This document shows, one piece after another, positions 1 through 12,400 of a stretch of 64,000 nt of DNA; position 1 is the first letter of the stretch, and every line of letters begins with the position of its first letter. Position numbers and translations under genes: made by a program. Origin of the DNA: Phoebastria nigripes (lineage: Eukaryota > Chordata > Aves > Procellariiformes > Diomedeidae); contig JAYKAV010002042.1 of the NCBI GenBank assembly GCA_035582835.1, positions 1,088,122 to 1,152,121 of the forward strand, written 5' to 3'. The notes under the pieces are model-generated. The model was not told where the DNA came from, did not search any database, and saw only the letters and a list, made by a program, of their open reading frames with translations.

Positions 1-3000
1 GTTGTTTTCCAAAAGTTTTTCTGAAGCTGGCATAAGACCGGTTGTTAAATATGAGATGCAGTGAAAAAGGGCTTGCTGGGGAAGGCTAGGATAGACCTAA
101 ATATCTTTAAAGAGATCACAATATTTAACTATAAGTGAAAAGTTGTTTCAATCAGGTCTTCCTGCATGTTCACTGACATATATATCAATGCTGCTCTCTA
201 AATCCCAGCTACACAGTTTCACTCACCGCAAAAAGTCAAAGTGATCCCTGTTAAATCTCCTCAAGCCATACTTTCTCTGCTGAATTTACAGTGTGTCTTT
301 AGTAGGGATAAAAGGTCAATATAGCTTTTTTTTTCATCTTTCTGTCATTGCACTTTTAAGACAGGAAGGAAGGGTGGACTGGGCAAAGACCTGGCTCTCA
401 GGGAACAGGAAGGGAGAGAAGTCTAGCCAGCGTGTTGGTTACTGAACCCTTTCATTTACTGGAAGTAAGTCCAGGAGTGAGATGAATTCTAGCTCTGTGC
501 TGTGCCTGAAAGGGAGTGCACAGATGTACAAATATGTCCTTGTTGGACAAATGATCATGTTCTTCCATCATAAATGAACTACCTACTGTATAGCTTAAGT
601 ATAAGAAAGCTGCACAAGTAGGGAGCTGTTTAAAACTTGTGTTCACAGAGCATTAAATATACTTTATGTAAATGCTTAATATTTATTTTGGACTAATATG
701 TAAGAGTAAATTTAATGAAATTCTGCCCAGATAGTTTGCTACAATTTATATACTTTCATAAAAGTCTTGCTATATTGTCAAAATACAAATATAAGAAATG
801 TTTCCACTAACAGCAGATAGATGCTGATTTTTTTTTTTTATTTCACATAAGAATTTCTATGTGCTTTAACAGCAAATATATTCAAAACTGCATTCAATTT
901 CCAACAGTATCATTAACTTCTCGGCTCTGCATTTTTTTCATAACATATATGTCAGTATGTATGTTAAATGTGCATTTTATTGCCATTTTAATAATGCAGA
1001 ATTGCAGTACTTCATTTTTGCATAGTGTTGGTTTATTTTTTGTAAATCTATTACTTGCACAGTGTCTGCATATTCTGTCTTCAAATTGTTGTTGTGTAGA
1101 TTCCAAATAATGGACATAAGCAGTGAGATTTTACACTTTCTATCAATGCTACTGAAAGCAGAATTTGATAAACATTGTCTTAACTATAGGTAGGACACCC
1201 ACAGCCATGCAATAATGTCTTCCCTTCATTCAACATTTTTTCCACTTCATGCATGTCTGTAACAAAGCCCCATAACTACAAACAATACAGATTCAAGGAA
1301 AATAACAGCTGCAATGAAATCCTTGCTCCTTGAAATCAACAGCAAAACTCTCATGGACCACAGTTAAGACTGGGATTTCACATGCAATATATGAAATTAA
1401 GGAGATGAAGTTAACAATTCCTATTCCAAATACTCTAGACTGGGGCAGGGGGAAGGTGGAAAGATGAACTGCACTAAGCTTTAATCAAAGCAGCTACATG
1501 CTCTAATCTGTTGGACCCTTTGAGACAAAACTTTTTTTTCTGCTAATGATAGATTTCTAGATAAGTCAACTCTAATTGAAAAAACTGCAAAATGAAAAAT
1601 TAGGAGCAAATAGTGCAGTTGTGTTTGTGTAGATCTCCCTTCATTCACATCTCTGTTCTAAGCATTTTTTTGGACAGTGCTGTGAAGTTAAATGTCCCTG
1701 GGAACTGTTAAAACTGATAACTATTAAGTTGGACTCACTAGTTTTCATTTATGGCCTTGGTTTTGTGAGTAAAGAAACAGGATTTTTTTATACCATAATT
1801 TTGTAGATGAGTAATTTCACCTAGCTTGCTTATACATTAGCAATGTTTATAGCTGTTTTACTGCCAGGATAACAGTTTACATGAAAACCCATTTATTTCT
1901 AGTGTGTAGCAAGTTCAGTTCTGAACGTGTTACCTTTAATTTTGCCTTCAGATTTACCTCTTTACACACTGCTTCAAACCAAACCTCTGATCAGGAGCCA
2001 AGGGTTGTTCTATGACCCCATCACCACCATTTCTTATACTTCCTCTACCACGTGCCCTTCTGCTGGTGAAGAAGGACAATGCGTAAAACGCAGGAAAAGG
2101 GAAAACACAAAAGGGGCCAACTGCAGTGCTACTGCAATGATGATGATATCATTATACCCTTACTACATCTAACAAATACAATATTGGATGGGAATAATTA
2201 TCAGCATGTCATTTACCACGTTTAGGCTGTTATGAAAAAGGGGCATATAATCATTAGTATGTTGCTTAGTGTCTTATTTATTTATATTTGTATTTTCCAC
2301 ATTTTTTATTATTACATTTTTATTTTCCTTTTTTTAGCTTGACCTATTTTTTGTTTCCATCTCCTAAAAGTATATAAAACATTAAATGTTTTTGCTTTCC
2401 AATCTGTATTCTCCAACCTANTGCACTTCCAAGAAGAGAGTAGTGTAACTAAAATGAGCACAAATTTTTGTGCAGCTTATGCTGAAACTCTTACAACAGG
2501 CACCTCATATAGACAGTTTCATATGAAAACTAAGTCTTGCTGTTAAGTTTTCACTTCCATGGCCAAAACATTACATTCATTTTGTATTTTCATATGGAAA
2601 AATGTCTGCAGGTTGGTCCAAGATTACACAGTGCCCTTTTTCTGCCTCCAGTGTTGTCAGTTCACAGAACATTTATATACCGTGGTTAAGAACAGAAGAT
2701 ACTTTAGTAAGGGCTGAGAAAAGACTAATAAAAATGTTTCCTTGAGTGAGGATAAGCCTCTTGGATAATTATGGTTTTTTTCACCCTAGCTTTTGATCTT
2801 TTCATGTACTGCAACTTTACGGTTTCCTGTAATAGGAAGTTTGAGTCATAGTTCAGTAGTACTATGTTTAATAACATTTCTGTACTCGGGGACACAGAGC
2901 ACGCTAACGCTAGAGCAGTAATGCTCTTTGCCAATAGGCAACTAGAGTTGTCTAATCAAGAACTTTTAAAACATGATTTAAAATATACTATAAAGATATT

Positions 3001-5540
3001 TAAAACCATATGTAAAAACTGTATCATTTCCTGTATATATTTTCTTTATATACATGCACATCTAAAAAGGAAAATACAGTCAGTGTAAGGAATCCAGTTT
3101 GTTAGGCTAATGGTGAGACATTCTGCAAGTCAGGATAAGTAAGATTACTTCATACATTGCTCAAGATACTATTACGAGTTTGAGGAGGGTGATGCAATTG
3201 GCAGCCAGACAGAACCCACAGGACCANAGTGTCTGCCTAACAGGAGGCACTGACGCTACATCCATATGGAGAAAAACAGCTCTGCCTGTGCAGAGTTAGG
3301 TCGCTATACGCTGGATCCATCACCACCATCACAACTAGCATTCCTAAAATGGTGTTTGAGAATGGGCAGGAAAAAATGCCGGTTCTCAGAGAGCCAGAGA
3401 TAAAGCTGTATAGGGGAAGTAAGCACTTTCAGAATTGTTTTAAATGGTTCAGGGGTTTCAATGTTAAACTTGATGCTGATTGCTCTGGGTAGCTAAAGTT
3501 CCATTCTGCTCATTATAAGTTACTGCAAAGGGGTTTTTTTGGCTGGTTTTTTCCACTTCTGAAGCTGACTTGCAAAAGGCAAATTTTAAATCGGGTCATG
3601 CCTTACTATTGCTGCTTTTTAATTTACAGTTAGAAGGTGCAGCTCAGATATTTTAAAGTGACTAGTGACCTGGTCACTTCAGCATCACCTATCAATTTCA
3701 TTCAAATTGAACAGAGATAATTTTGATAAAGTCAAAAAAAGAAAATTACATTCCTTTGACAGTGTGTCATTTTTGATGCCTTAAAATTGAAAGTCAAAAT
3801 ATTAGACACCCCTTGAAAATGTTTGTTCATGGGGATTCTCCCTCTTTTCCTCCTTCATTTCTGTAGTAAAAATGTCAGGAATGTAATGTGTGGCCTTTCC
3901 TGGTTTTGCTAGATGACTTTATGTGTTCCAGGAATAAATACCAAAGCTTTCCACACCTTAGCTGGAAGGAAGAAGCAATGCATTATCAACCTGGTCTTCC
4001 TTCATCCCATAGACTCTTTAAATATTTGAGTTAACTTAAAAAATAAAACTTAAATGGTTTGACTTAAAAGCACATGCCCCCTTACTTGGATTTTAGTATC
4101 ATGTGGAATCATGATCTTCAGAGTTTTCCAGGTAGGCCACACCTTCATTTTTAATATCAGCAAAATTATCCATATTTTCCTGACAACTTTATAATACTGA
4201 CATGTTATCATTCGCAAAACAGCTTTATAATACTGAGATGTACTGACCTAATCTACCGAGTGAAACATGCCAAGTAAAGAAAGACTTTTTGCTCTATCTT
4301 CCTATCTCTGCTCTAGCTGAGTTCTATCAAATCTCTACTGTGTATTACAAATTTTTGAATGAAGATATAACTACAATTTAGCCAAACTAAAATGATTTTG
4401 GTAAGTATGAACCATGTTCTTGAAAACAGGCTCATCAGCCAGGTACATTTCAGGTCCCATCTCCCATTCACAGGCGTACATCAATCCCAGGAGCACTAGA
4501 ACATCTCAAAACGATTGTGCTGTTCAAGCAGAAAACAATGTGAAACCTGAGAAGGGAAACATTCCCAACAACTCAGGCTGAGGCAGACAGATAGTCTGTA
4601 AATTTCAATCTGAATAGTTTGTTTGGAAAATTTCAAGGAACTGAAAACAAGGTTTTCTGACAGGGCGTCTAAGGCAATCTCAGCTCTATACTTTTCTATC
4701 AATCTACACATAGGTAGGACTCTAGATATAGAGTTAGAAATACATGCAAATGTTGTGTATAACAAAGTTTGCCTTTGTTTTTTGTGTGCATCTTCCCCCC
4801 CCCCCCCCAGCATTCAGAGTAAATTGCTACAGTAGGAAATACACAGCTGTTTCACTCTAGGAAGCATTCTCTGTTCTCATTAATTGATCTCGACTTAATT
4901 GTTCAATTTTCTGCCTACTTACCAATAACTAGAAGCATAAGTCTCCTAATTCTTCCTTGTAAAGAGCCACAATTTGCTTAACCATGAATATTTAATCAAA
5001 CCACGGCCACCCATTATGTGTTTGTTTAACACTGCAGGAACAGTATCACAAGGTTTGCCTATGGGTGGCTTAATTTGTTTTTCTTTCCCATTTATGTGTG
5101 ACACTCTTCCCACAGGAAGGAAAAAATATATATATATAAAATTAAGGTCAGAATACCACAAAAAATTTCATTAGGCAGCTAGGGAGTACTCACAAAGCAG
5201 CCTCCTTTAGCCTACAGTGGCTGGCTCCCCTGCGCGGTCTCTCTGTGGTCAGCAAGGCAGACAGGGCCATGCAGAAGTCCTACCGTTCGCCTCCTGCTCT
5301 GAACAGCCCTCGGAGCAGGCTACCTCTCCCCAAAAAGCAGCTACAGAACAACCTAGAGAGCATCACTTTGTCAAGCTAAAATTATGAAGTTAGCCTTTCT
5401 GAACACCAGTGGGGTCTCACAAGGCATCTTTGCTTCTGGTGCAATGTATCTAATGTCCCAGAAAACACAATAAATGCGTTAAAATCATTTGAGGTTCTGA
5501 AGTCCTACCCATACCTATCTCCTCTGCCAAAGTTAAGTTA
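1..5540. other. FRY intron sequence without recognised features
   Basis: AT-rich text with short homopolymers (T12 at 828-839). Frames up to 105 codons show no similarity I recognise and no splice context. A slightly GC-richer stretch at 5200-5400 remains unexplained. Confidence 0.6.
4795..4808 (+). repeat. Poly-C tract, 14 nt
   Basis: Fourteen consecutive C on the plus strand (G on the FRY strand), followed by AG. Confidence 0.95.
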
Positions 5541-5590
5541 ATCAGTATGGTACCTCCAGCTTATGGCATTAGCCACAGTTGCTTTCAGAG

Positions 5591-5745
5591 TTGTTGCTGT
5601 TGCTGCTGCTTCTGCTATGTCTTTCTGTCCTGTATTTCTGGCACCGCTGGCAGCACGGTGGTGCAGGCAGCCATGGAGTCAGCAGCAATGGCGACAGCAA
5701 CGGCAGCTAAGGCAGGAATGGCGGAGCAGCAAATAACTTTGTTGC
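5591..5745. repeat. GCT/GTT and GCA-rich low-complexity patch
   Basis: TTGTTGCTGTTGCTGCTGCT begins the patch. After a gap follow CAGCAGCAATGGCGACAGCA and GGCAGCTAAGGCAGGAATGG, so the strand switches from GCT-rich to GCA-rich. The short frames on both strands (alanine- and cysteine-rich, 70-80 codons) come from these triplets and look non-coding. Confidence 0.55.
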
Positions 5746-7277
5746 TTATGATACACCTTGAGTTTATCCCTCCTCCTTGTTGGGAGTGAGTTTTGTGAGT
5801 TTTGGCATCCTTTATGCAACTTAAACTCTTTAGCACCTATCTTTCTTTATTTCAAAATAGGTTACTTATGTAGGAATTTTTTCTAGATGCTTTTTTTTTT
5901 TTAAGAAACAGACTGCTGACAAAAATTAATTCTCTTATACCATCATTAAAAAGTGTGTATATTGCTGTTGGTTTTGTTTTTATACTTGTCCCATGTCCCT
6001 TACATAATCAATTTATTAATCTAATGCCAGATATAAATTTCATTTTATTAATTACAATTTTATTGTTTTATTAAATGAAATATAATTCATTATATAAATT
6101 CAATTTATTTTTTAATTCTTTTTCCCTGCCAACCCTTTTTCTCTAATTATTATTTACCTTGTCATATATAGGCATTTATCCTGACAACTGAATTTATGCT
6201 TAATTTTAAATACAACAGGATGGCTCAGCCTTTGTGAAGTGCAGCATACATGTAAGTCATGCTGGGTCACAGCTACAGAGACAAAATAGACTGATCAGAC
6301 AGACGGCAATGACAATGATTCTAAAGGCCCTCATACTAAACATAAGAGAAACTCCACAAAAGAAAGATTGGGGGCCATGAGCCTGTTTCAAAAACCAGAT
6401 ATTCTGAAAAGATACAAAGTTTGCTTCGAAACCTCCACCAGGGGAAACAGCCAGGAAATAATGCATGTGCCTAATAGACTGTAAAAAGCAAGAGGTTCTA
6501 TGGCAAAAAAAATTTGAGCTTGAAAACAGTGGAAAAATCCTCCTAATTTAAAACCAAGAATGGTTAGGCAAAGCACTCATCATTCTATTAAAGTANGTTG
6601 AAAGACACTGCTTTTGCAGTATTCCACGATAGTATAAGGACACTGTAGTGCCTTCCAAGTATTTGTCTTACAGCCTGAGGAATGGAAATAATATAATTTC
6701 AAGTGTCTTACTTGATCAAACTGCNGGTCTTCTCCTCGTTGCAGAGATTTGGTCAGTGGTTTCTCCTAAAAGAAAATATATTAAATATGTATTACTTAAG
6801 ATCAATACTATGATGTATTCTATCAACTCTACTATTATTTTTCCGTTAGATTTTTACTTACATAATATGTCTCCTGACCAGCTTCATGCTGGAGATACTG
6901 TTTGTTTCATATGCAAAGGAGACCTCTGCACACATATGACCTAATACTGACAGAGTGTCTTCAGTGTCTTTAGTGTTTTTGCAAGAAAGAAAAGGATTAA
7001 CCATTTATTACACCTGAGTTACTTGGTGCTCACACTGATGACAAATTCTTTCAAAATCCTAAAAAGCGCTTGGTATTTCCTCTAATACATAACCAAGGAG
7101 CTCTATTTAGCTACATGATGTACCTTCTTGTTATAATACTACCAGGCAATACAAACATGACCATAGAAATAGTGCATCATCCAGCGCATACTGAAGGAAA
7201 GGTGAGTTTAGAAGAATCAAATACCATAGAGTTCATTTTTAAGGAAGATAATTGTGGAAAAAATGGCTGTATCACTC

Positions 7278-7294
7278 AAAAAAAAAAAAAAAAA
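7278..7294 (+). repeat. Poly-A tract, 17 nt
   Basis: Seventeen consecutive A on the plus strand. No LINE or SINE body was recognised upstream, so it is listed only as a simple tract. Confidence 0.95.
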
Positions 7295-9149
7295 GGCATG
7301 GAAGCAGATTTTCAGGACATGTTCTCAGAGTACCTGAGAAGGCCAAGGAGAACTGCCCAGCTCAGAAAGAGTCCCCATGTGTGAACACGCATTCACCTTT
7401 ATGCTTTTTCGCCAAGCAGGCTCAATTACTGAAGCATGTAGAAGTACATAGTCCAGTATTCTAGATATACTCAACAGTATACAAAACATAAATTGCCTAA
7501 ACCACAATGAAAATAAACAATACACAAAGGCAGACGACAGCCTGAAAAACATGTCACCGTCACAATTCTGCACTGAATTGTACTACTGTTGCTGGTGTCT
7601 GAAATGTGCCAGCGCCGCCTTCTGTAAATCATGCATCTTTCTTCTCCTACAGCTGCAAGATCAGGGCTCTGCTCTCCCACCAGCTCAGCATAAGATTTTC
7701 TGTTCAGCTTTCAGCTATTACACTCATCAGCATCTGTTAATGTATCAGGCAAAATACCATCACTGCCAGGGGATGTGAGATGCAAAACAAAGAAATCGGT
7801 AAAGCTGCTGAGATAATGGAATGGAAAGACTTGAGGTGGTCCAAAGATTTCTATTATTTAATGCTTCTCTCTGGAGAAAATGTTGTCCAGTATAATCTGC
7901 GGACTGATTTTGAAATTAATTATGCTGATCCACTTGTAATGCCAGCTGGCAAGGAGGTTGGCTGCAGGGTGACTGCAGTATCCCCTGACTACCTACCAAA
8001 TAGAAAAATCAACAAAATGTTTTCTATTGAGTCACTGATTTATCCAGGACAGTCATCAGTATTTTTCATTGTTATCTCTAATGTCTACAGTGACTCCTCC
8101 AGGTTACATTAAGGGCACAATAACTATTAATTTATGACAGATTATTGGTAATGAACAGACACAGTAAAATCTTGTAGCCNAGAAACAGACACGATACCAC
8201 CCCACCCGCAGTCCTCCTCCTCANTCAGTAACTCAGTGCTACCCTACCTAGTTGTGTCTCATGGGAGGACAATACTTCTTTTGTCTATTGCCGCACACTG
8301 AAAAGGACAGCAGATAATCTTTCAAAAGCAGTGTTCAATTTTTTTAAAAGATTCTTAAGTTTTCATGGGTCCTGGAAAAATCAATGTCCTGAGAATTAGT
8401 GCAGGTTAGGAAAAAAAAACCAACACACAATCTTTTTTTTTATTAAATTTCTGATTCTGTTACAGAAGGCTTGTGTTACCACAGAGACATTTCTTAAGGT
8501 CTGTTTGAACAAAAAGGGCTTTGGCATCTAGAAGCTTTGTGCTCCAGTGCCCAACATTGCAATGCTTGGCTTTCAGAGTAGTATCTAAAATCCTGCGGAA
8601 ATGCATTCAGTGTTTCAGGCAGAAATGAGGTGTGGGATTCCTCATTACATGCTTATCTGTAAGGTGGACACAACTAAATGAGAAAAAACNTGCCCTGGGA
8701 ACCCAGGTCTGGAACTGCAATCCTGGTAATGTCCTAATCACCTGTTGCCTGGCTCTGGAAGCACACACACCTCACAAATACTTCAGTTTCTGATGATGAT
8801 GTTCCCCAGGGACTGTGCTTCTAAGTTAGTGAAGATCCCTCCATTTTGACAAGGCCATACAACCCATCTCTTGCACTCTTACAGGCAACTAGACCAGGGC
8901 TTCCCAAACTGTGGTACATTCACCTAAAGAAACCATTCACAGGCCATGCAACAGACTTGGTCACAGCAGAAGGCAGCCCTGGGATGGAGACCAGCCAAGG
9001 ACATCTAGCAAAAGCCAGGAAGGGTTCTGCTGCCTTAATTTCTCAATGTCTCCAGTCTAGGGCTTTAACTGAGACCTTTTTCTTCCCTTCATCCCATCCT
9101 GCACCTAATGCTGTTCTGGCCGCTTCCCTTCTCCTCATGCTCTTGCCAG

Positions 9150-9300
9150 GCAGCAGCTGCTGCTGCAGCTGTCTCTGCCTCTTCTTCATCCCCCTGTTTG
9201 GGTTGCTGCTGTTGCTGCTTTTTCCTTGACTCTTTCAAAGTATGGCGCTGCCACTGACTCTGCCTGCAGCGACTGCAGCGACGTCTCAGCCCGGCTGGAC
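9150..9300. repeat. GCT/GCA trinucleotide low-complexity patch
   Basis: GGCAGCAGCTGCTGCTGCAG and GTTGCTGCTGTTGCTGCTTT are separated by C/T-rich text, then comes CTGCAGCGACTGCAGCGACG. The 83-codon minus-strand frame (poly-Gln and poly-Ala runs, QQQQQ and AAAAAAA) and the 127-codon plus-strand frame are read from this triplet repetition. Neither has splice sites or a family I recognise, so they are not called as genes. Confidence 0.55.
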
Positions 9301-9419
9301 CCAAGCTGACCCCAGGAAGCCAAGTGTCTCTGCGCATCATACCCCCCGTTCTGGGAGAGGGGTGCCCATGTCAGAGCAACTCATTGTACCCCTGAAGTGA
9401 ATGGCAATAACACAGAAAA

Positions 9420-12400
9420 TTATATTTGGGGCTTGGAGATTTGAGAAAACTCAAAGTAGAAGTTATTACTATTTACTTTATTACTAATGATGAGTACTGA
9501 ATAGATAATGAACTGAATAAAGATGAAGGACCAGATACAAATACGCCTTTTGGTGTCTAAGTGCTCCTAAAATATAAAAGGATGATTGCTTGCATGATGA
9601 GTGTAACAAGTGACCATGTCAGGAAGACACTGCTGAGTAAATTCAAAGACAGCTCAACTACATGCAGGCGCTTCATGTGTCCTTCGAAAATAGCATTTTT
9701 TCTTTATGCAATAGATAATTTCTTCTTATCTACTGTAAACAACTTGCCTNTTCTATACCACTTAGTTCTAATATCCTTACAAATCTGACAATTTTGTTTT
9801 ATGCAGTATTTTCAACATCGTTGCTATGGCAGCTACTATATAAAATATATTTATACTCATGGTAGACATTTTCATTATATACCAAAGGTTCAGGACTGGC
9901 AAAGACAAGGTTAAAACGTATAATAAGGTGAAATTGCCTCTGTGTAATAGATTCCATAGCAGTCTATTTACCCTGGAGATACACTTATTTAAAAGTTTTA
10001 GAAAAAAAGTCTTAAAAATGTTTTCCAGCCTCAAGGCACTATTTTATTTATTTTCTTGCCCACCCAATTCAGAAATGGCAAAGAGGCCCTTTGATATTAC
10101 AAGTTGACTCTGTTTGAGTCTCTGTAGCTATAATACATTCTACAGAAATGTCTTCCAAATCTTGGATGAATAGGTAGGCTGAATTTGGAGCCAAAGCCTA
10201 CAACCACAAAATATGAATAAAGAAAGTTTTGATTAATCTGAAAGAGCCCATAGCTTTCTGGGCTATAAAAAACATCAGAACATTTCAGAAGAATGGACTC
10301 CCAATAATAACATTTCCATTTTTAATCACTAAGTTAAACATCCTTATTTCTTGTTTGAACTGCTGCCTTCAATTGTATACTCTGTATTTGTTCACGCTGG
10401 AAACTCCCATGATATGAATACATGTTAGAGATAAGCAGTAAAGATCAGCAAACACAATTTTGTATTTAATATTTGAAACTATAGTTTTTCAATAAAACTA
10501 TCTAAACTTTTTGCATCGCCAATGTTTACAAAACAAAATGCTCACCTAAAAATTAATTTCCTTCCTCTGCCTCATTGCTGTTGTGAAAATATTAATAGAA
10601 TATAATAAAATAGAATTTGTTGAATATGCAATGGCAAATGTGTATTTTATCACATTTTCATGCATTAACTAAATATAATATTTACAATTTATCTAAAAAA
10701 TAACGTATCAGTCAAACCCCCTATTTACATAGAAACATTTCTCCAAAGACTGTCAGCTACTTTTAATATATTAATGCTTTTTCAGGGCTGCTACACAAAT
10801 ACAATTGGGTACATTTACGCAGGAATAGCTCTTCTCGACCACCTGTCACAGAACTGAGTGTTCAGGGAAACATGAAAACAAAAGGATGTTGTAGTGCCTA
10901 TTAAGCTTCACTATGTCACCATGTTGTAATGATATATAATGCCCCTTAAAGTTATTTCTAACCTCAGCAACCCTTAGGCACGCTATTCCTACTGAATTAT
11001 GACTGGGTACTGTATCACTGACTGAGATAAAACCCCTCTTTTTATAAGAGCATGGAGGATGCAAGGATATTTTGATACAAAATGTAACTTTTGCACTGCA
11101 TGCTGAAAAGCAGCCACACATACTCTACTGAGTAGTCTGCTGGGATGGAAGAGTTACCAAAAGGAAACAGCAGAAGAATGGACCTTTTCACATAAAATGG
11201 AGTAGACATAGACCACATTCAACTACTACAGCTAGAATACATATAAAATGCATGTAAGCACAATCTTAAGAACCAAAAAATCCCCAAGTGTAAGTCTTTC
11301 TTGCTTACAATGAATCATCATGTAAGCCCCAAAAGAAATTGAACATCTTTGTATTATATTCTTTTCAGCAGGAAAGGAAGGTGGTGTTTTGCAGGAAAAG
11401 GTCTGCTCCAAAAATAGCTGGATCAAACATGCTAAATTTTTTATTTTGCCATTGGTTATTTTGTACATACAAAGATCAGAAAACGTATCACTGTCAATCT
11501 TGCGCTCATGTGGTGTGTAAAGCATTATCTGTACCATCTAAGAGAAAATACCATGATGCCAATTTGCTTCTGAAGGTTGGGCATGCAAAACTATTCCACA
11601 GAGGAGCACCTACCCTTCAGATGCAGCTGACCTACCAGCCAGTTGCCTCTGAGGGGGACAGTTTGTCTGTCTGGTCCTTGCCTCCATTTCAGCTGTGTGC
11701 TCCTCTTCCTCCCTCCCTGAACAGATCTATGCTGATCCTGCATTGAGCAGGTTCATGCAGCTGAACTTGCAAGTATTTACTTCTGTTTTGCCCCCTCAAA
11801 AATGGATAGAACAGTCTATGGTCCCATAAAAAAAGCTGTTGTACTGAACATAGTTCTGAACTTCTTGGGAAATATTTTTCATCTCTTATTTACCTTTTTA
11901 CTATATGGGAATTTCCACCACCACCCTAGGAAGCCTAGTTAATTTATACCGAAGCAATTAAGAGAGCCAAGCTTTTTGACTCAGAAGCACAATCTGTTTA
12001 CTCTGATAGTCTCCCAAATGTGTCCCACCTGGAACTTCTATGAAACAGGCAATTAGTGTCCTGTTTTCACAACTGTTCTTTGCAAGTCAGCAGGTCCTCA
12101 TGCATAAAAATATAAATTGCCAGTTCAGCGGATGACAACAGAATCTTTGATTTCTCTTGTTGCTCTGTTCAGCATCAATTAGCTGCTAGATACCTCTTTT
12201 AAGAGACAGTGTCAGTGACCATGGTACACAGATAGTAAAATAAACAGAAAAGGGGATTTCCTTTATTAGCCTTTGAAATTCTAAGTTTGCACCAAAAGGA
12301 AATTCTAAATGCAAAAATAGAAAAGATATGATAATATAGCTTCAAGAAAACACCACAACCCTGCATAAGACAAAATTATAGTCTCCAAAAATCATGAACT

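Noticed and set aside
3312..3336. GGATCC followed by CATCACCACCATCAC, resembling a BamHI site and His-tag from a vector
   Set aside because: Only about 20 bp; flanks are ordinary intron with no vector backbone, tag stop or promoter. A similar CATCACCACCAT word also occurs near 2020, so it is chance.
7780..8112. 110-codon plus-strand frame with a fairly normal amino acid mix
   Set aside because: No family recognised, no splice sites in frame at the ends, and the opposite strand to FRY.
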